Shown piece by piece: positions 1-9,255 of a DNA stretch of 64,000 nucleotides (its first letter is position 1; every line of letters starts with the position of its first letter). Under the pieces are notes generated by a model, which was given only the letters and a program-made list of their open reading frames with translations, was not told the origin of the DNA and made no database searches. The DNA comes from Aquabacterium sp. J223 (GTDB taxonomy: Bacteria; Pseudomonadota; Gammaproteobacteria; Burkholderiales; Burkholderiaceae_C), in NCBI RefSeq assembly GCF_024666615.1, contig NZ_CP088297.1, positions 1,364,001 through 1,428,000 of the forward strand, in the 5' to 3' direction. Made by a program: the position numbers and the translations under genes.

Positions 1-205
1 AGGGCCAGGCGGCACAGGGGCAGGGTGGAACGCGAAAGCATGGGCGTGGGCCGGCGAGTGTGGGCGAGGACCGGCGGGCGCGGTGCCTGCGACAACGGCC
101 TCTTCCGATCCCTTATCGGCCGGCGTCGCCGCGGCTTGACCGCCGGTTGCGCGGCTTTTCGCGCTTCGCCGCATCCGGGCACCCGCCGCCCGGCCTTCGG
201 CCAAA
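1..205. other. window edge, no supported gene
   Basis: No gene is supported here. Long open frames cross this stretch in several phases, but their products are low-complexity Arg/Ala/Gly strings typical of very G+C-rich non-coding or antisense DNA. No start with a plausible ribosome binding site and no recognisable protein is seen. Confidence 0.5.
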
Positions 206-234
206 GAAAAAGGGCGGCCCCTCGGGGCCGCCCT
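206..234 (-). terminator. rho-independent terminator after the Gly/Ser-rich gene
   Basis: An 11-bp G+C-only stem (AGGGCGGCCCC paired with GGGGCCGCCCT) is followed, reading on the minus strand, by a T-rich run. It lies about 45 bp downstream of the stop codon of the minus-strand gene ending at 277. Confidence 0.8.
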
Positions 235-276
235 TGCCGACGCAGACAGCGTGTGCAGGCGCCGGCAGGCGTGCGG

Positions 277-792
277 TCAGCCGCGGTCGGCGCGGGCCGG
301 ACGGCTGGTGTCGGTGCTGCCGCCGTAGCCGCCGCCGGTGGACGAGCCGCTGCCCATGCCACCGGTGGTGCCGGTGCTGCCGCTGCCCATCGTGGAGCCG
401 GTGGTGCCGCCGGTGCCGGCCGCGCCGCTGCCCATGGTCGAGCCGCTGGTGCTGCTGCCCATGCCACCGGCGCCGGTCGAGCCGGTGCCCGCCGCGCCGC
501 TGGTGTTGCCGCTGCCCATGGTCGAGCCGCTGGTGCCGCTGCCGCCCATGCCGGCCCCGGAGGTGGCGCTGCCGGTGCTGCCGCCGGTGGTGCCGGCGCC
601 GGTGCCCGCGGCGCCAGTGGTTCCGGCCGCCGGGGCGGTGTTGCCGTAGCCGGGCGAGCCGCTGCTGGTGTTGCTGCCGGAGTTCATGTTGCCGGCGCTG
701 CCGGAGGTGCCGGACTGGGCCTGCACGACGCCGACCGTCGCGGCGAGGGCGGCGGTACAGGCGAGGGCGCTGAGGGTCTTGAGGTGACGCAT
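277..792 (-). CDS. secreted Gly/Ser/Thr-rich low-complexity protein
   Basis: A 171-aa protein of unknown function. Residues 1-25 form a clear Sec signal peptide (MRHLKT, a hydrophobic stretch, then VQA before Q), so the product is exported. The mature part is almost entirely Gly, Ser, Thr and Ala with repeated SGSTMGSG-type units, suggesting a disordered periplasmic or surface protein. It ends in RPARADRG, the same eight residues that end another exported low-complexity protein at 29225-29578. I chose the ATG at 792 because it opens the signal peptide; a longer in-frame start at 903 adds an implausible Arg/Pro-rich leader. A strong terminator follows. Expression and export are likely; no function is assigned. 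Confidence 0.7.
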   Translation of the reverse strand: MRHLKTLSALACTAALAATVGVVQAQSGTSGSAGNMNSGSNTSSGSPGYGNTAPAAGTTGAAGTGAGTTGGSTGSATSGAGMGGSGTSGSTMGSGNTSGAAGTGSTGAGGMGSSTSGSTMGSGAAGTGGTTGSTMGSGSTGTTGGMGSGSSTGGGYGGSTDTSRPARADRG

Positions 793-1042
793 GGTGTGAA
801 TGCTCCTGAGCTGTGGGGGTGGTTGCCGCCGTGGTCCGCTGCGCCGTGTGGCCCTTGGCGGACCGCCGGGCAGACCGTTGCGGCCGGCGGTTGGAATCGG
901 CAACGCCTGTTCCCATCCGCCGGTCGAAACCTGCCGACCGCCTGTGGGGCGTGGCCGTCAGGGTCGCACCGAAGGGAATGGGGCTTGCCCCGGTTCAGCC
1001 TCCCCTGCCTTCCCGCTTCCCTTTCCCCGAGGAGCCGTCGCC

Positions 1043-1657
1043 ATGACCTCGCACGCCGCCGACACCACCGCCTTCCGCTCGCTGGTGCACAAGTTGTCGC
1101 CCAGCATCACGAAGATGATCCGCATGGACCACTCGCACGTGCTGCTCACCTTCCACGGCTACCAGCCCGACACCTCGCCCGCGCGCAAGCAGGGCATCGT
1201 CGACACCCTCTGCCTGGCGCTGGAGATCCACGCGCAGCTCGAGGAAGAGATCTTCTACCCCGCCATGGCCGAGGTCGCCGGCGGCAACGAGGTGCTGGCC
1301 AAGGCCAAGCCGGAGCACGACGACATGCGCCGCCTGATCGGCGAGCTGCGCGCCATGGCGCCCGGCGACCTGGCCTACGACGAGACCGTGATGGCGCTCA
1401 TGCGCGACGTCATGCACCACGTCGCCGACGAGGAGACGGTGCTGCTGCCCGAGGCCGAGCGCCTGCTCGCCGGCCGCCTGGAGGCGCTGGGCGCGCAGAT
1501 GACCAAGCGCCGGCTGCAGCTGGCCGGGCCGAAGGCCCCGCAGATCGCGATCAACAGCGTCAAGGCCATGCCGGCCGGTGCCATGCTGATGGCCGGCGGC
1601 CTGATCGCGGGCGGCTGGTTGCTGTCCCGCGCGTGGCGCGGGACAGCACGCATGTAG
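1043..1657 (+). CDS. hemerythrin HHE-domain protein with C-terminal membrane anchor
   Basis: A 204-aa protein with the hemerythrin/HHE cation-binding pattern in the first 150 residues: DHSHVLL, then HAQLEEEIFYPAM (HxxxE), KPEHDDM and MHHVADEE with a late Glu. These His/Glu residues would bind a di-iron centre used for O2, NO or redox sensing or for iron handling. A hydrophobic segment near residues 178-195 (PAGAMLMAGGLIAGGWLL) could anchor it in the inner membrane. The ATG at 1043 has GAGGAG-like sequence upstream. The gene stands alone between a divergent secreted-protein gene and a convergent DUF445 gene. The fold is clear; the ligand and role are not. Confidence 0.85.
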   Translation: MTSHAADTTAFRSLVHKLSPSITKMIRMDHSHVLLTFHGYQPDTSPARKQGIVDTLCLALEIHAQLEEEIFYPAMAEVAGGNEVLAKAKPEHDDMRRLIGELRAMAPGDLAYDETVMALMRDVMHHVADEETVLLPEAERLLAGRLEALGAQMTKRRLQLAGPKAPQIAINSVKAMPAGAMLMAGGLIAGGWLLSRAWRGTARM

Positions 1658-1791
1658 CCCCGCCGTCGCCGACGGACGTCCGCCCCCCCCGTGGGCGCTC
1701 GCTTCGCGACCGGGAGACCCGGATCGCGAAGCGTTCGTCGGCGAGCACCGCCGCTGGCCACTGCATGGCCTGTCCCGAGGGGAATCGCCCC

Positions 1792-3052
1792 TCAGCCCCG
1801 CAGCCAGACGGTGACGCTGTGGATGCCCAGGCCGACGAGGCCGCCGACCAGCGTGCCGTTGATGCGAACGAACTGCAGGTCGCGGCCGATGTGCCGCTCC
1901 AGCTCGCCGGACAGCGCGACGGTGTCCCAGGCCTGCACCTGCGCGGCGATGTAGTTGCCGATCTCGGGACGCCAGCGGTCGAGCCAGCGCGGCGCGGCCT
2001 GGCACAGCTCCGTGTTGAGCCAGTCGCGCAGCGCCGCGTCGCCGTCGAGGCGCCGGCCCAGGCGCTGCACCTGCTCGGCCAGGCGTTCGCGCAGGGGGCC
2101 GTCGTCGCCGCCGAGGCCCTCCTCCAGCCAGCGGCGCAGGTCGCGCCACAGCTCGGCGAGGGCGTCGCGCAGGGCGGGCTGCGTGACCAGCTCGGCCATC
2201 AGCGCGCGCCCGCGGTCCTGCGCCGCGGGATCGTGCTGCAGGCGCTCGATGAAGCGGTCCACCGCCGCGTCGAAGCGCTGGCGCAGCGTGTGCTCGCGGT
2301 CGGCGGCCATCTCGTCGAGCAGCCGGCCGACGCTGGCGATGAGCTTGTCGGTGGCCAGGCTGGCGGCCACCTGGTCCAGGCCGACGTAGCGCAGGTAGCG
2401 CAGCTCCGCGCCGATCATCTCGGCCAGCCGCGCCTTGACCGAATCGTCCTGCAGGCGCTCGCCGAGCTGGCGCATCAGCAGGTCCAGCAGGTCCTGGTGC
2501 CGGCCTTCCGCGGTCAGGCCCTGCAGCAGCCGGCCGGCGAGCGGCGCGATGTCCAGCTGCTGCAGCCGGCGGCTCACCGCGCCCTCGACGAAGCGCTGCA
2601 CGCGCTCGTCGTCCAAGGCGGCCAGCAGGTGCACCAGCACACCCGAGACGTGGGCCGCCACCCGCGCCGCCGGCGCCGGCTGCGACAGCCATTGCGCGAG
2701 CCGCGCGGCGGGGTCCCAGGCCTGCAGGCGCCGCACCAGCGGCGCCGGCGCGAGGAAGTGCTGGACGATGAAGTCGCCCAGCCGGCGGCCGATGCGGGCC
2801 TTGTTGGCCGGCACGATGGCGGTGTGCGCGGATGGGCAGGCCGAGCGGATGCCGGAACAGCGCCACCACCGCGAACCAGTCGGCGATGGCGCCCACCATC
2901 GCGGCTTCGGCGAAGGCGGCGACGTAGGCCCAGGCGGGATGGCGGTGCTCCTGCGTCACCGCCAGCCCGTACAGCAGCGCCGCCGACGCCAGCAGCGCCA
3001 GCGCGATGCGCTGCATGCGGCGCAGGCCGAGGGCCAGGGGGTCGTCGGTCAC
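1792..3052 (-). pseudogene. DUF445 inner-membrane protein, frameshifted
   Basis: Two frames join into one DUF445-family protein of about 420 aa. From a GTG at 3052 the N-terminal part carries two hydrophobic segments (IALALLASAALLYGLAV and the AAMVGAIADWFAVVALF family hallmark) up to FRHPLGLPI. The continuation (PANKARIGRRLGDFIVQHFL to the end) is in another frame and runs to 1792. The shift maps to CGCG at 2827-2830: removing one base restores the usual LPI-P-H-T-A-IVPANK junction. Both halves are intact, so a one-base sequencing error is likelier than decay. DUF445 proteins are membrane proteins of unknown role (YjiN/YheB type). The gene lies 19 bp downstream of the HPF-like gene on the same strand. 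Confidence 0.75.
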
Positions 3053-3071
3053 CGCGCCATCATGAACCGGA

Positions 3072-3542
3072 TCAGCGACCGGGCTTGACCGAGGCGCCCC
3101 CGGCCGGTGGGGTGGGCAAGACCGCTCCGGTCAGCTCCGCCGCGCGGGCCACGGCCTGCGGGTCCAGGCCGAGCTCGGCCGGGTCGATCAGCGCGGCGTC
3201 GGCCGCGCTGGCATGGCTGCGCCGCTGCTGTTCCTGTTGCCGGCCGAGGGCGGTGTCCAGCGCCCGGGTCAGCTTGTCGGCGGCGCCGTTGATCGCCTGG
3301 TGCAGGCTGGGCGCGAGCTGGGTCACGGCCACCGGCGGATGGCCGGCCAGCCGGGCCTCGAACATGCAGCGCATGTCGTTGTCGCCGCCCTTGGCTCCGC
3401 TGTTGGTGTCGCCCAGGTGGGCCTGCACGCTGGTCAGCTGGTCGGCATGGCGCTCCAGCGTGTCCTCCAGCAGGGACTGGACGTAGCTGGACAGTTCGTC
3501 GCGGCCGTCGAGGTGGTTGTCGGTGTGGACCTGCACTTGCAT
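3072..3542 (-). CDS. HPF/RaiA-family ribosome-associated protein
   Basis: A 156-aa protein whose first 100 residues resemble the S30AE/HPF fold: MQVQVHTDNHLDGRDELSSYV, then an acidic SVQAHLGDTNS strand and a helix LHQAINGAADKLTRALD. Such proteins bind the small subunit and quiet or protect ribosomes under stress. It lacks the long C-terminal dimerisation domain of long HPF; residues 105-156 are a low-complexity tail. It probably forms a transcription unit with the DUF445 gene downstream. Assignment is at family level; a heavily diverged S30AE protein with another role is possible. Confidence 0.6.
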   Translation of the reverse strand: MQVQVHTDNHLDGRDELSSYVQSLLEDTLERHADQLTSVQAHLGDTNSGAKGGDNDMRCMFEARLAGHPPVAVTQLAPSLHQAINGAADKLTRALDTALGRQQEQQRRSHASAADAALIDPAELGLDPQAVARAAELTGAVLPTPPAGGASVKPGR

Positions 3543-3612
3543 GGTGTTGCTCGCTCGGGTTGGTGACCCTGCGCAGCGGGCAACGCCCGTGCCCCCCGGC
3601 CGCGTTCGCCGG

Positions 3613-3876
3613 TCAGGGCCGGCCGGGCTCGGGCAGCTCGATCTTGACCTCCAGCACCTCCAGGTTGTCCTGGCGCTCGAGGTTGACCTTGATGTCGTTG
3701 GCGTTGATGGCCACGTACTTGGAGATCACCTGCACCAGTTCACGCTGCAGCGCCGGCAGGTAGTCGGCGGCCGGGCCGCGGCCGCCGCGTTCGTGGGCGA
3801 GGATGATCTGCAGCCGCTCCTTGGCGACCGACGCGGTCTTCTTCTTCTCGCCGATGAGGAAGGACAACAGCGACAT
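3613..3876 (-). CDS. minE: cell division topological specificity factor MinE
   Basis: An 87-aa protein with the MinE layout: an N-terminal amphipathic [26 protein letters not shown] segment that binds MinD and membrane, then a C-terminal topological-specificity domain with ISKYV and the LEVKIELP strand. It stimulates MinD ATPase and drives pole-to-pole oscillation so that the Z ring forms at mid-cell. It is the last gene of minC-minD-minE, starting 5 bp after the minD stop. Length matches the family. Confidence 0.97.
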   Translation of the reverse strand: MSLLSFLIGEKKKTASVAKERLQIILAHERGGRGPAADYLPALQRELVQVISKYVAINANDIKVNLERQDNLEVLEVKIELPEPGRP

Positions 3877-3881
3877 GGCGC

Positions 3882-4700
3882 TCACCTCCCGCCGCCGAAG
3901 AGGCGCTTGAACAGGCTGGGCTTCTCCGCCTCGGTGAAGCGCAGCGGGCGCTCCTCGCCGAGGAAGCGGCGGATCACGTCCTTGTAGGCCTCGGAGACGT
4001 CGCTCTTCTGCAGGTGGATGGCGGGCGTGCCCTGGTTCGAGGCCTGCAGCACCGACTCGCTTTCGGGGATGACGCCGATCAGCGGGATGCGCAGGATGTC
4101 CTGGATGTCCTCCAGCGACAGCATGTGGCCGTCGGCCACCCGGCCGGGGTTGTAGCGGGTGATGAGCAGGTGCTCCTTCACCGGCTCCTTGCCCTCGATG
4201 GCGCGCCGGGTCTTGCTGCCCAGCATGCCGAGGATGCGGTCCGAGTCGCGCACCGAGGACACCTCGGGGTTGGTCACCACCAGCGCCTCGTCGGCGTAGT
4301 GCATCGCCAGCAGGGCGCCGGTCTCGATGCCCGCCGGCGAGTCGCAGACGATGTACTCGAAGCCCATCTCCGACAGGTCCTTCAGCACCCGCTCCACGCC
4401 GTCCTGCGTCAGCGCATCCTTGTCGCGGGTCTGGGACGCCGGCAGGATGAAGAGGTTGTCGCTCTGCTTGTCCTTGATCAGCGCCTGGTGCAGGTTGGCC
4501 TCGCCGTGGATGACGTTGATCAGGTCGTAGACCACCCGCCGCTCGCAACCCATGATGAGGTCGAGGTTGCGCAGGCCGACGTCGAAATCGATGACGGCGG
4601 TCTTGTGGCCGCGCAGCGCGAGGCCGGAGGCGAAGCTGGCGCTGGTCGTCGTCTTGCCGACGCCGCCCTTGCCCGAGGTCACCACGATGATTCTTGCCAT
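3882..4700 (-). CDS. minD: septum site-determining ATPase MinD
   Basis: A 272-aa ParA/MinD-type ATPase. The deviant Walker A motif GKGGVGKTT sits at residues 10-18, with the switch-region [11 protein letters not shown] and CDSPAGIE (Walker B/DxPAG) following. The C-terminal [10 protein letters not shown] is the amphipathic membrane-targeting helix. MinD recruits MinC to the membrane and oscillates with MinE. It lies 31 bp after minC and 5 bp before minE. Length and motifs are fully canonical. Confidence 0.98.
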   Translation of the reverse strand: MARIIVVTSGKGGVGKTTTSASFASGLALRGHKTAVIDFDVGLRNLDLIMGCERRVVYDLINVIHGEANLHQALIKDKQSDNLFILPASQTRDKDALTQDGVERVLKDLSEMGFEYIVCDSPAGIETGALLAMHYADEALVVTNPEVSSVRDSDRILGMLGSKTRRAIEGKEPVKEHLLITRYNPGRVADGHMLSLEDIQDILRIPLIGVIPESESVLQASNQGTPAIHLQKSDVSEAYKDVIRRFLGEERPLRFTEAEKPSLFKRLFGGGR

Positions 4701-4731
4701 GTGCTCGCGAGTCCGATGTGAGAGTTGAGGG

Positions 4732-5553
4732 TCAGACCGGCTCCATCACCAGCCGGTCGCCGACCAGCCGCACCTGCGCGGGCTTGCCGCGCACGTCGGT
4801 GGGCAGGGCGGTTTCGCTGGTGCGGTAGGTGCCGGCGATGGCGATGAGCTCGGGTTCGAGGCAGGTGGTGAAGATGCGCGCGTCGGTGTTGCCGCGCGCG
4901 CCGGCGATGGCCCGTCCACGCAGCGGCGCGTAGACGTGGATGTGGCCGTCGGCGATGACCTCGGCGCCGAAGTTGACGACCGCGGTGATGACCAGGTCCG
5001 CACCGCGCGCGTACACCTGCTGGCCGGAGCGCAGCGGCCGGTCGATGACCAGCGTGGGGCGTGCCGGCGATGTCGTCGTCGCCGGCGCGTCGGCGACGAC
5101 GGCCGGTGCGGGGGCGGCGGCGACGCGCTCCGCCGCTGGCCGCTCGGCGCCGTCGGTGGGCACGGTGGCGGGGAAGTCCTCGCTCTCCTGGACCACGGGC
5201 GCGTTGGCCGGGCCGCCCTCGTCGGCCTCGAACAGGCCGGCCAGCGCGGCCGACGCGCTCTGCGCCGGGCTGCCCCCGCGCACCGCCAGCGGGGCCAGGC
5301 GGTGCGAGCGCAGCAGGGCGATCAGGCCGGGGAAGTCCAGTGTGTCGTCGGTGCCGCGCAGGGCGCCGAGGTCGACCACCACCGGCTCGACCTCCAGCGT
5401 GGACGCCGCGTCGACCGCCTGGGCGGCGCCCATGCGGCTGGCGAGCGACTCGGCCAGCAGCGGCAGTTCGGGCGTCTTCAGGTGCAGCACCAGCACGGGC
5501 AGCGACCCGCTCTTCAGTTCGAAGACGGCGGGCGGTGACTTGAGCAGGGCCAT
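4732..5553 (-). CDS. minC: septum site-determining protein MinC
   Basis: A 273-aa FtsZ-polymerisation inhibitor. The N-terminal domain (about residues 1-105, FELKSGSLPVLVLHL onward) acts on FtsZ. After an Ala/Pro-rich linker of roughly 60 residues, the C-terminal beta-helix domain (about 165-273; LVIDRPLRSGQQVYARGADLVI, GAEVIADGHIHVYAPLRGRAIAGA) binds MinD. The ATG at 5553 begins MALLKSPPAVFELK; an in-frame start at 5598 gives only an Arg-rich leader. It is first in the min operon. Confidence 0.95.
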   Translation of the reverse strand: MALLKSPPAVFELKSGSLPVLVLHLKTPELPLLAESLASRMGAAQAVDAASTLEVEPVVVDLGALRGTDDTLDFPGLIALLRSHRLAPLAVRGGSPAQSASAALAGLFEADEGGPANAPVVQESEDFPATVPTDGAERPAAERVAAAPAPAVVADAPATTTSPARPTLVIDRPLRSGQQVYARGADLVITAVVNFGAEVIADGHIHVYAPLRGRAIAGARGNTDARIFTTCLEPELIAIAGTYRTSETALPTDVRGKPAQVRLVGDRLVMEPV

Positions 5554-5660
5554 GGAGGGTGGACGCAGTCGACGGCCCGCGAGGACGGCACCGTGCAAAA
5601 AGTCGCGAGTTTAGCGGGGCCCCATCCCCCGACCGGGGGGCTGCGGCCGGGCAGGCGCAG

Positions 5661-5688
5661 AAAAACGTAACCCCGCCGGAGCGGGGTT
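5661..5688 (-). terminator. rho-independent terminator after the cytochrome c gene
   Basis: On the minus strand, AACCCCGC and GCGGGGTT form a perfect stem around a short loop, followed by ACGTTTTT. It lies 23 bp past the cytochrome c stop codon. Confidence 0.85.
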
Positions 5689-5710
5689 GCGGGGCGTGCG
5701 GGGCGAGGTC

Positions 5711-6022
5711 CTACTTGACCGTCATCACCCACTGCGCCAGCTGCTTGGCCTCGGCCGCGCTGACCTGCGGGTTCGGCGGCATCGGCACCGGACCCCAGAC
5801 GCCGGCGCCGCCCTTGACGATCTTCTCGCTCAGCTTGTCGACGGCGGTCTTGTCCTTGGCGTACTTCGCGGCCACGTCCTTGTAGGACGGCCCGACCAGC
5901 TTCTTGTCCACCGCATGGCAGGCCATGCAGTTCTTCTGCTGGGCCAGCTCGGCACTGGCGAGGGCGGCGGGGCTGGCCAGCACGGCGGCCAGCAGCGCGG
6001 CGGCCATCGGGACGGACTTCAT
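5711..6022 (-). CDS. class I cytochrome c, c-551/c8 type
   Basis: A 103-aa exported monohaem cytochrome. Residues 1-23 are a Sec signal peptide ending ALASA. The haem-binding CMACH motif is at residues 32-36 and the likely sixth ligand is Met81 in PVPMPPNPQ. The GPSYKDVAAKY and AQWVMTVK segments are typical of small periplasmic c8 cytochromes that carry electrons to oxidases or nitrite reductase. The ATG at 6022 was chosen for the signal peptide. Terminator downstream; monocistronic. Confidence 0.93.
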   Translation of the reverse strand: MKSVPMAAALLAAVLASPAALASAELAQQKNCMACHAVDKKLVGPSYKDVAAKYAKDKTAVDKLSEKIVKGGAGVWGPVPMPPNPQVSAAEAKQLAQWVMTVK

Positions 6023-6139
6023 GTTTTTCCTTTCGACGAGGGCCGCCGCATCGGGTCGGCGGGGCCCGGGGTCTCTTACAGTGGGGCTCCCCGGCATTCT
6101 AGGGGCCCACCCAGTTCCGGTCGGCGCCCGCCCCGCACC

Positions 6140-6388
6140 ATGGCCTTCCTCCTCGTCGGTGTGCTGCTCGTGCTGCTCAAGCTCGGCGAGCTGGGACCCA
6201 CCGCGGCCTGGTCCTGGTGGGCGGTGCTGTCGCCCTTCGGCCTGGCGCTGCTGTGGTGGTGGTGGTCCGACAGCTCCGGCCGCACCCAGCGCCGGGCGAT
6301 GGAAAAGTTCGACGCCAAGCGCGAGGAACGGCGCCGCAAGCACCTGGAGAACATGGGGCTCGGCGACTTCAACAAGAAGAAGCGGTAG
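6140..6388 (+). CDS. small Trp-rich protein (TIGR04438 type)
   Basis: An 82-aa protein with two hydrophobic helices (residues 2-17 and 24-42) containing AAWSWWAVL and LLWWWWSDSSG, then a highly charged tail (KFDAKREERRRKHLENMGLGDFNKKK). This matches the small Trp-rich protein family of betaproteobacteria, function unknown, with the tail probably cytoplasmic. It is transcribed divergently from the cytochrome c gene. Confidence 0.85.
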   Translation: MAFLLVGVLLVLLKLGELGPTAAWSWWAVLSPFGLALLWWWWSDSSGRTQRRAMEKFDAKREERRRKHLENMGLGDFNKKKR

Positions 6389-6461
6389 GGCTGTCGGCCC
6401 CCGGGCCCCCGGCCGCCACCGCCTCCTGATCGCCTGCGACCCGTCCCCGCGGGGGTGTTCG

Positions 6462-8138
6462 TCAGAACGCGTCGAGCACCGCGCCCTTGCTGGCGCTGGC
6501 GGCGTTGACGGCGAATTTCGCCAGCACGCCGCGGGTGTAGCGCGGCGCCGGGCGCTTCCAGGCGGCGCGGCGGCGGGCGAGTTCGGCGTCGTCCACCTGC
6601 AGTTCCAGCAGCAGGCGGTGGGCGTCGATGGTGACGGTGTCGCCTTCCTCGATGAGGGCGATGTTGCCGCCCTCGTAGGCCTCGGGCGCCACGTGGCCGA
6701 CCACCATGCCCCAGGTGCCGCCGGAGAAGCGGCCGTCGGTGATCAGGCCCACGCTCTCGCCGAGGCCCTGGCCGATGAGCGCGCTGGTCGGCGCCAGCAT
6801 CTCCGGCATGCCGGGTCCGCCCTTGGGACCGAGGTAGCGCAGCACCATCACGTCGCCGGGCTGGATCTTGCCGGCCATGATGGCGGCGAGCGCCGACTGC
6901 TCGTCGTCGAACACCCGTGCCGGGCCGGTGATGACGGGGTTCTTCAGGCCGGTGATCTTGGCCACGCAGCCCTCGGGCGACAGGTTGCCCTTGAGGATGG
7001 CCAGGTGGCCCTCGGCGTAGATCGGGTCGGTGACCGGGCGGATGACCTTCTGGTCCGGCGACAGGTCCGGCACCTCGGCCAGCGCCTCGGCGACGGTCTT
7101 GCCGGTGATGGTCATGCAGCCGCCGTGCAGCAGGCCGTGCTTGAGCAGTTCCTTCATCACCGCCGGGATGCCGCCGGCGCGGTGCAGGTCGATGGCCAGG
7201 TACTGGCCGCTGGGCTTCAGGTCGCACAGCACCGGCGTGCGACGGCGCACGCGCTCGAAGTCGTCGATGGTCCATTCGACGCCGGCCGCGTGCGCGATGG
7301 CCAGGAAGTGCAGCACCGCGTTGGTGGAGCCGCCGGTGGCCATGATCACCGCCACCGCGTTCTCGATCGCCTCCCGCGTGACGATGTCGCGCGGCTTCAG
7401 GTCGGCCTTCACCGCCTCGACCAGCACCTGCGCGGCACGCTGCACCAGGCCGACGATCTCGTCCTCCACGTTGGCCATGGTCGACGAGTAGGGCAGCGAC
7501 AGCCCCAGCGCCTCGAACGACGAGCTCATGGTGTTGGCGGTGTACATGCCGCCGCAGGAACCCGAGCCGGGGATGGCCCGGCGCTCGATCTCGCAGAAGT
7601 CCTCCTCGCTCATCTTGCCGGCGGAGAACTGGCCCACGGCCTCGAACACGCTGACGATGTTCAGGTCCTGGCCCTTGTACCTGCCCGGCAGGATGGTGCC
7701 GCCGTAGATGTACAGCGACGGCACGTTGGCCCGCAGCATGCCCATCATGCCGCCCGGCATGTTCTTGTCGCAGCCGCCGATGACCATCACGCCGTCCATC
7801 CACTGGCCCCCGACGCAGGTCTCCACGCAGTCGGCGATCACCTCGCGGCTGACCAGGCTGTACTTCATGCCCTCGGTGCCCATGGCCATGCCGTCGCTGA
7901 TGGTGGGCGTGCCGAAGATCTGCGGGTTGGCGCCGGCGGCCTTGAGGCCGTCCACCGCCGCGTCGGCGAGCCGCTGCAGGCCCGAGTTGCAGGGCGTGAT
8001 CGTCGAATGGCCGTTGGCCACGCCGATCATCGGCTTGCTGAAATCGTCGCCCTGGTAACCCAGCGCGTAGTACATGGAACGGTTGGGCGCGCGCGCGACG
8101 CCTTCGGTGATGTTCTTCGAGCGGCGGTTGAAGGCCAT
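6462..8138 (-). CDS. ilvD: dihydroxy-acid dehydratase
   Basis: A 558-aa IlvD/Edd-family enzyme that dehydrates 2,3-dihydroxy-isovalerate and 2,3-dihydroxy-3-methylvalerate in valine, isoleucine and leucine synthesis. Fe-S cluster cysteines are visible at Cys50 (TITPCN), in GGCDKNMPG near residue 123 and in [12 protein letters not shown] near 195. The C-terminal [14 protein letters not shown] is also typical. Full length. It faces a LysR gene across a 120-bp region that contains an inverted repeat, so local LysR control is plausible. Confidence 0.97.
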   Translation of the reverse strand: MAFNRRSKNITEGVARAPNRSMYYALGYQGDDFSKPMIGVANGHSTITPCNSGLQRLADAAVDGLKAAGANPQIFGTPTISDGMAMGTEGMKYSLVSREVIADCVETCVGGQWMDGVMVIGGCDKNMPGGMMGMLRANVPSLYIYGGTILPGRYKGQDLNIVSVFEAVGQFSAGKMSEEDFCEIERRAIPGSGSCGGMYTANTMSSSFEALGLSLPYSSTMANVEDEIVGLVQRAAQVLVEAVKADLKPRDIVTREAIENAVAVIMATGGSTNAVLHFLAIAHAAGVEWTIDDFERVRRRTPVLCDLKPSGQYLAIDLHRAGGIPAVMKELLKHGLLHGGCMTITGKTVAEALAEVPDLSPDQKVIRPVTDPIYAEGHLAILKGNLSPEGCVAKITGLKNPVITGPARVFDDEQSALAAIMAGKIQPGDVMVLRYLGPKGGPGMPEMLAPTSALIGQGLGESVGLITDGRFSGGTWGMVVGHVAPEAYEGGNIALIEEGDTVTIDAHRLLLELQVDDAELARRRAAWKRPAPRYTRGVLAKFAVNAASASKGAVLDAF

Positions 8139-8200
8139 GCGGGTCTCCTGGCAGGGCGGCTGGAACGAGGGGCGTCAGTATCGCGGCCGTCCACGGTGCG

Positions 8201-8221
8201 GGTCCAATCGATTTGTGGACC
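8201..8221. promoter_or_regulatory. inverted repeat, candidate LysR operator
   Basis: GGTCCA, nine bases, then TGGACC forms a perfect 6-bp dyad in the 120-bp gap between ilvD (minus) and the LysR gene (plus). LysR proteins usually bind such a dyad in the shared promoter to control themselves and the divergent gene. Confidence 0.45.
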
Positions 8222-8258
8222 GCTTTTGATACGCTGCGTCGATGGAGCGTCCGCCACC

Positions 8259-9207
8259 GTGACCCCCGACCTGCGCCGCCTCGCCCAGTTCGTGGCCGTC
8301 GCCGAGGAGCTGCACTTCGGCCGCGCCGCCCGGCGACTGCACATGACGCAGCCGGCGCTGACGCAGGCCGTGCAGGCGCTGGAGGCGCAGCTCGGCGTCC
8401 AGCTGCTCGAGCGCAGCCGCCGCGTGGTGACGGCCACCGCCGCCGGCGCGGCGCTGCTGGCGCAGGCCCGGCGCCTGCTGGCCGAGGCCCACGCGCTGCC
8501 GGGGCGGGTGCGCGCCGCGGCCGAGGGCTTCAGCGGCCTGCTGCGGCTGGCCTTCGTCTCCAGCATCGCCTACGGGCCGCTGCCGGTCTGGCTGCGCGGC
8601 TTCCGCGACGCCCACCCCGACGTGCAGCTGCAGCTGCGCGAGGCGACGATGGACGTGCAGCTCGACGCCTTCGCGGCCGACGACATCGACGCCGGCTTCG
8701 TGCTGCACGCGGTGTCGGGGGGTGCCGGCGGGCTTCGCGGCCCGGCTGGCCCTGGCCGAACCGCTGGTGCTGGCGGTGCCCGAAGGACATGCGGCGACGC
8801 TGCCCGGCCGGGCGGGCACCGCCGCGCGCCGGCTGGCGGCGCTGCTGGCCGAGCCGCTGGTGATCTTTCCGCGCACCACCGCGCCGTCGGTGTTCGACGC
8901 GGTCATCGCCTGCTACCGTGGCCATGGCCAGTCGCCGCGCATCGTGCAGGAGGCCATCCAGATGCAGACGCTGGTCAACCTGGTCTCGGTGGGCATGGGC
9001 GTGGCCTGGGTGCCGGCCTCGGTGACCCAGCTGCAGCGGCCCGGCGTGCGCTACCTGCCGGTGCCGGCCGCCGGGCTGCAGTGCGAGACCAGCCTGCTGT
9101 GGCGCGATCCGGCGCCGCCGGTGCTGCGCCGCTTCATCGCCCACGTCGGTGCGCTGCCGGCGCGCGCGGTCGCGGTCTCCGCACGACGCCCACCGCCCGC
9201 CCGCTGA
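8259..9207 (+). pseudogene. LysR-family transcriptional regulator, frameshifted
   Basis: A complete LysR protein of about 315 aa spread over two frames. From a GTG at 8259: the winged HTH (LRRLAQFVAVAEELHFGRAARRLHMTQPALTQAVQALE) and the first half of the effector domain up to VLHAVSG. The rest (VPAGFAARLALAEPLVLAVPEGH to the end) is one frame on. The break is a G6 run at 8717-8722; five Gs restore SGVPAGF. Nothing else is damaged, so a homopolymer read error is likely. It is divergent from ilvD and ends 48 bp before lgt. The regulated gene may be ilvD; the effector is unknown. Confidence 0.8.
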
Positions 9208-9255
9208 TCCGCAGCGAGCCTTCACAATCCGGCCGCCGCGGCCAGCCCCCTACCC

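Noticed and set aside
277-792. Repeated GGC/AGC-rich units as a CRISPR or tandem-repeat array
   Set aside because: The units are irregular and follow the codon phase of a secreted low-complexity protein; there are no unique spacers of constant length.
25-3486. 1153-codon open frame on the plus strand
   Set aside because: It runs antisense to DUF445 and HPF-like genes and its product is low-complexity Arg/Ala/His sequence. Long stop-free antisense frames are expected at this G+C content.
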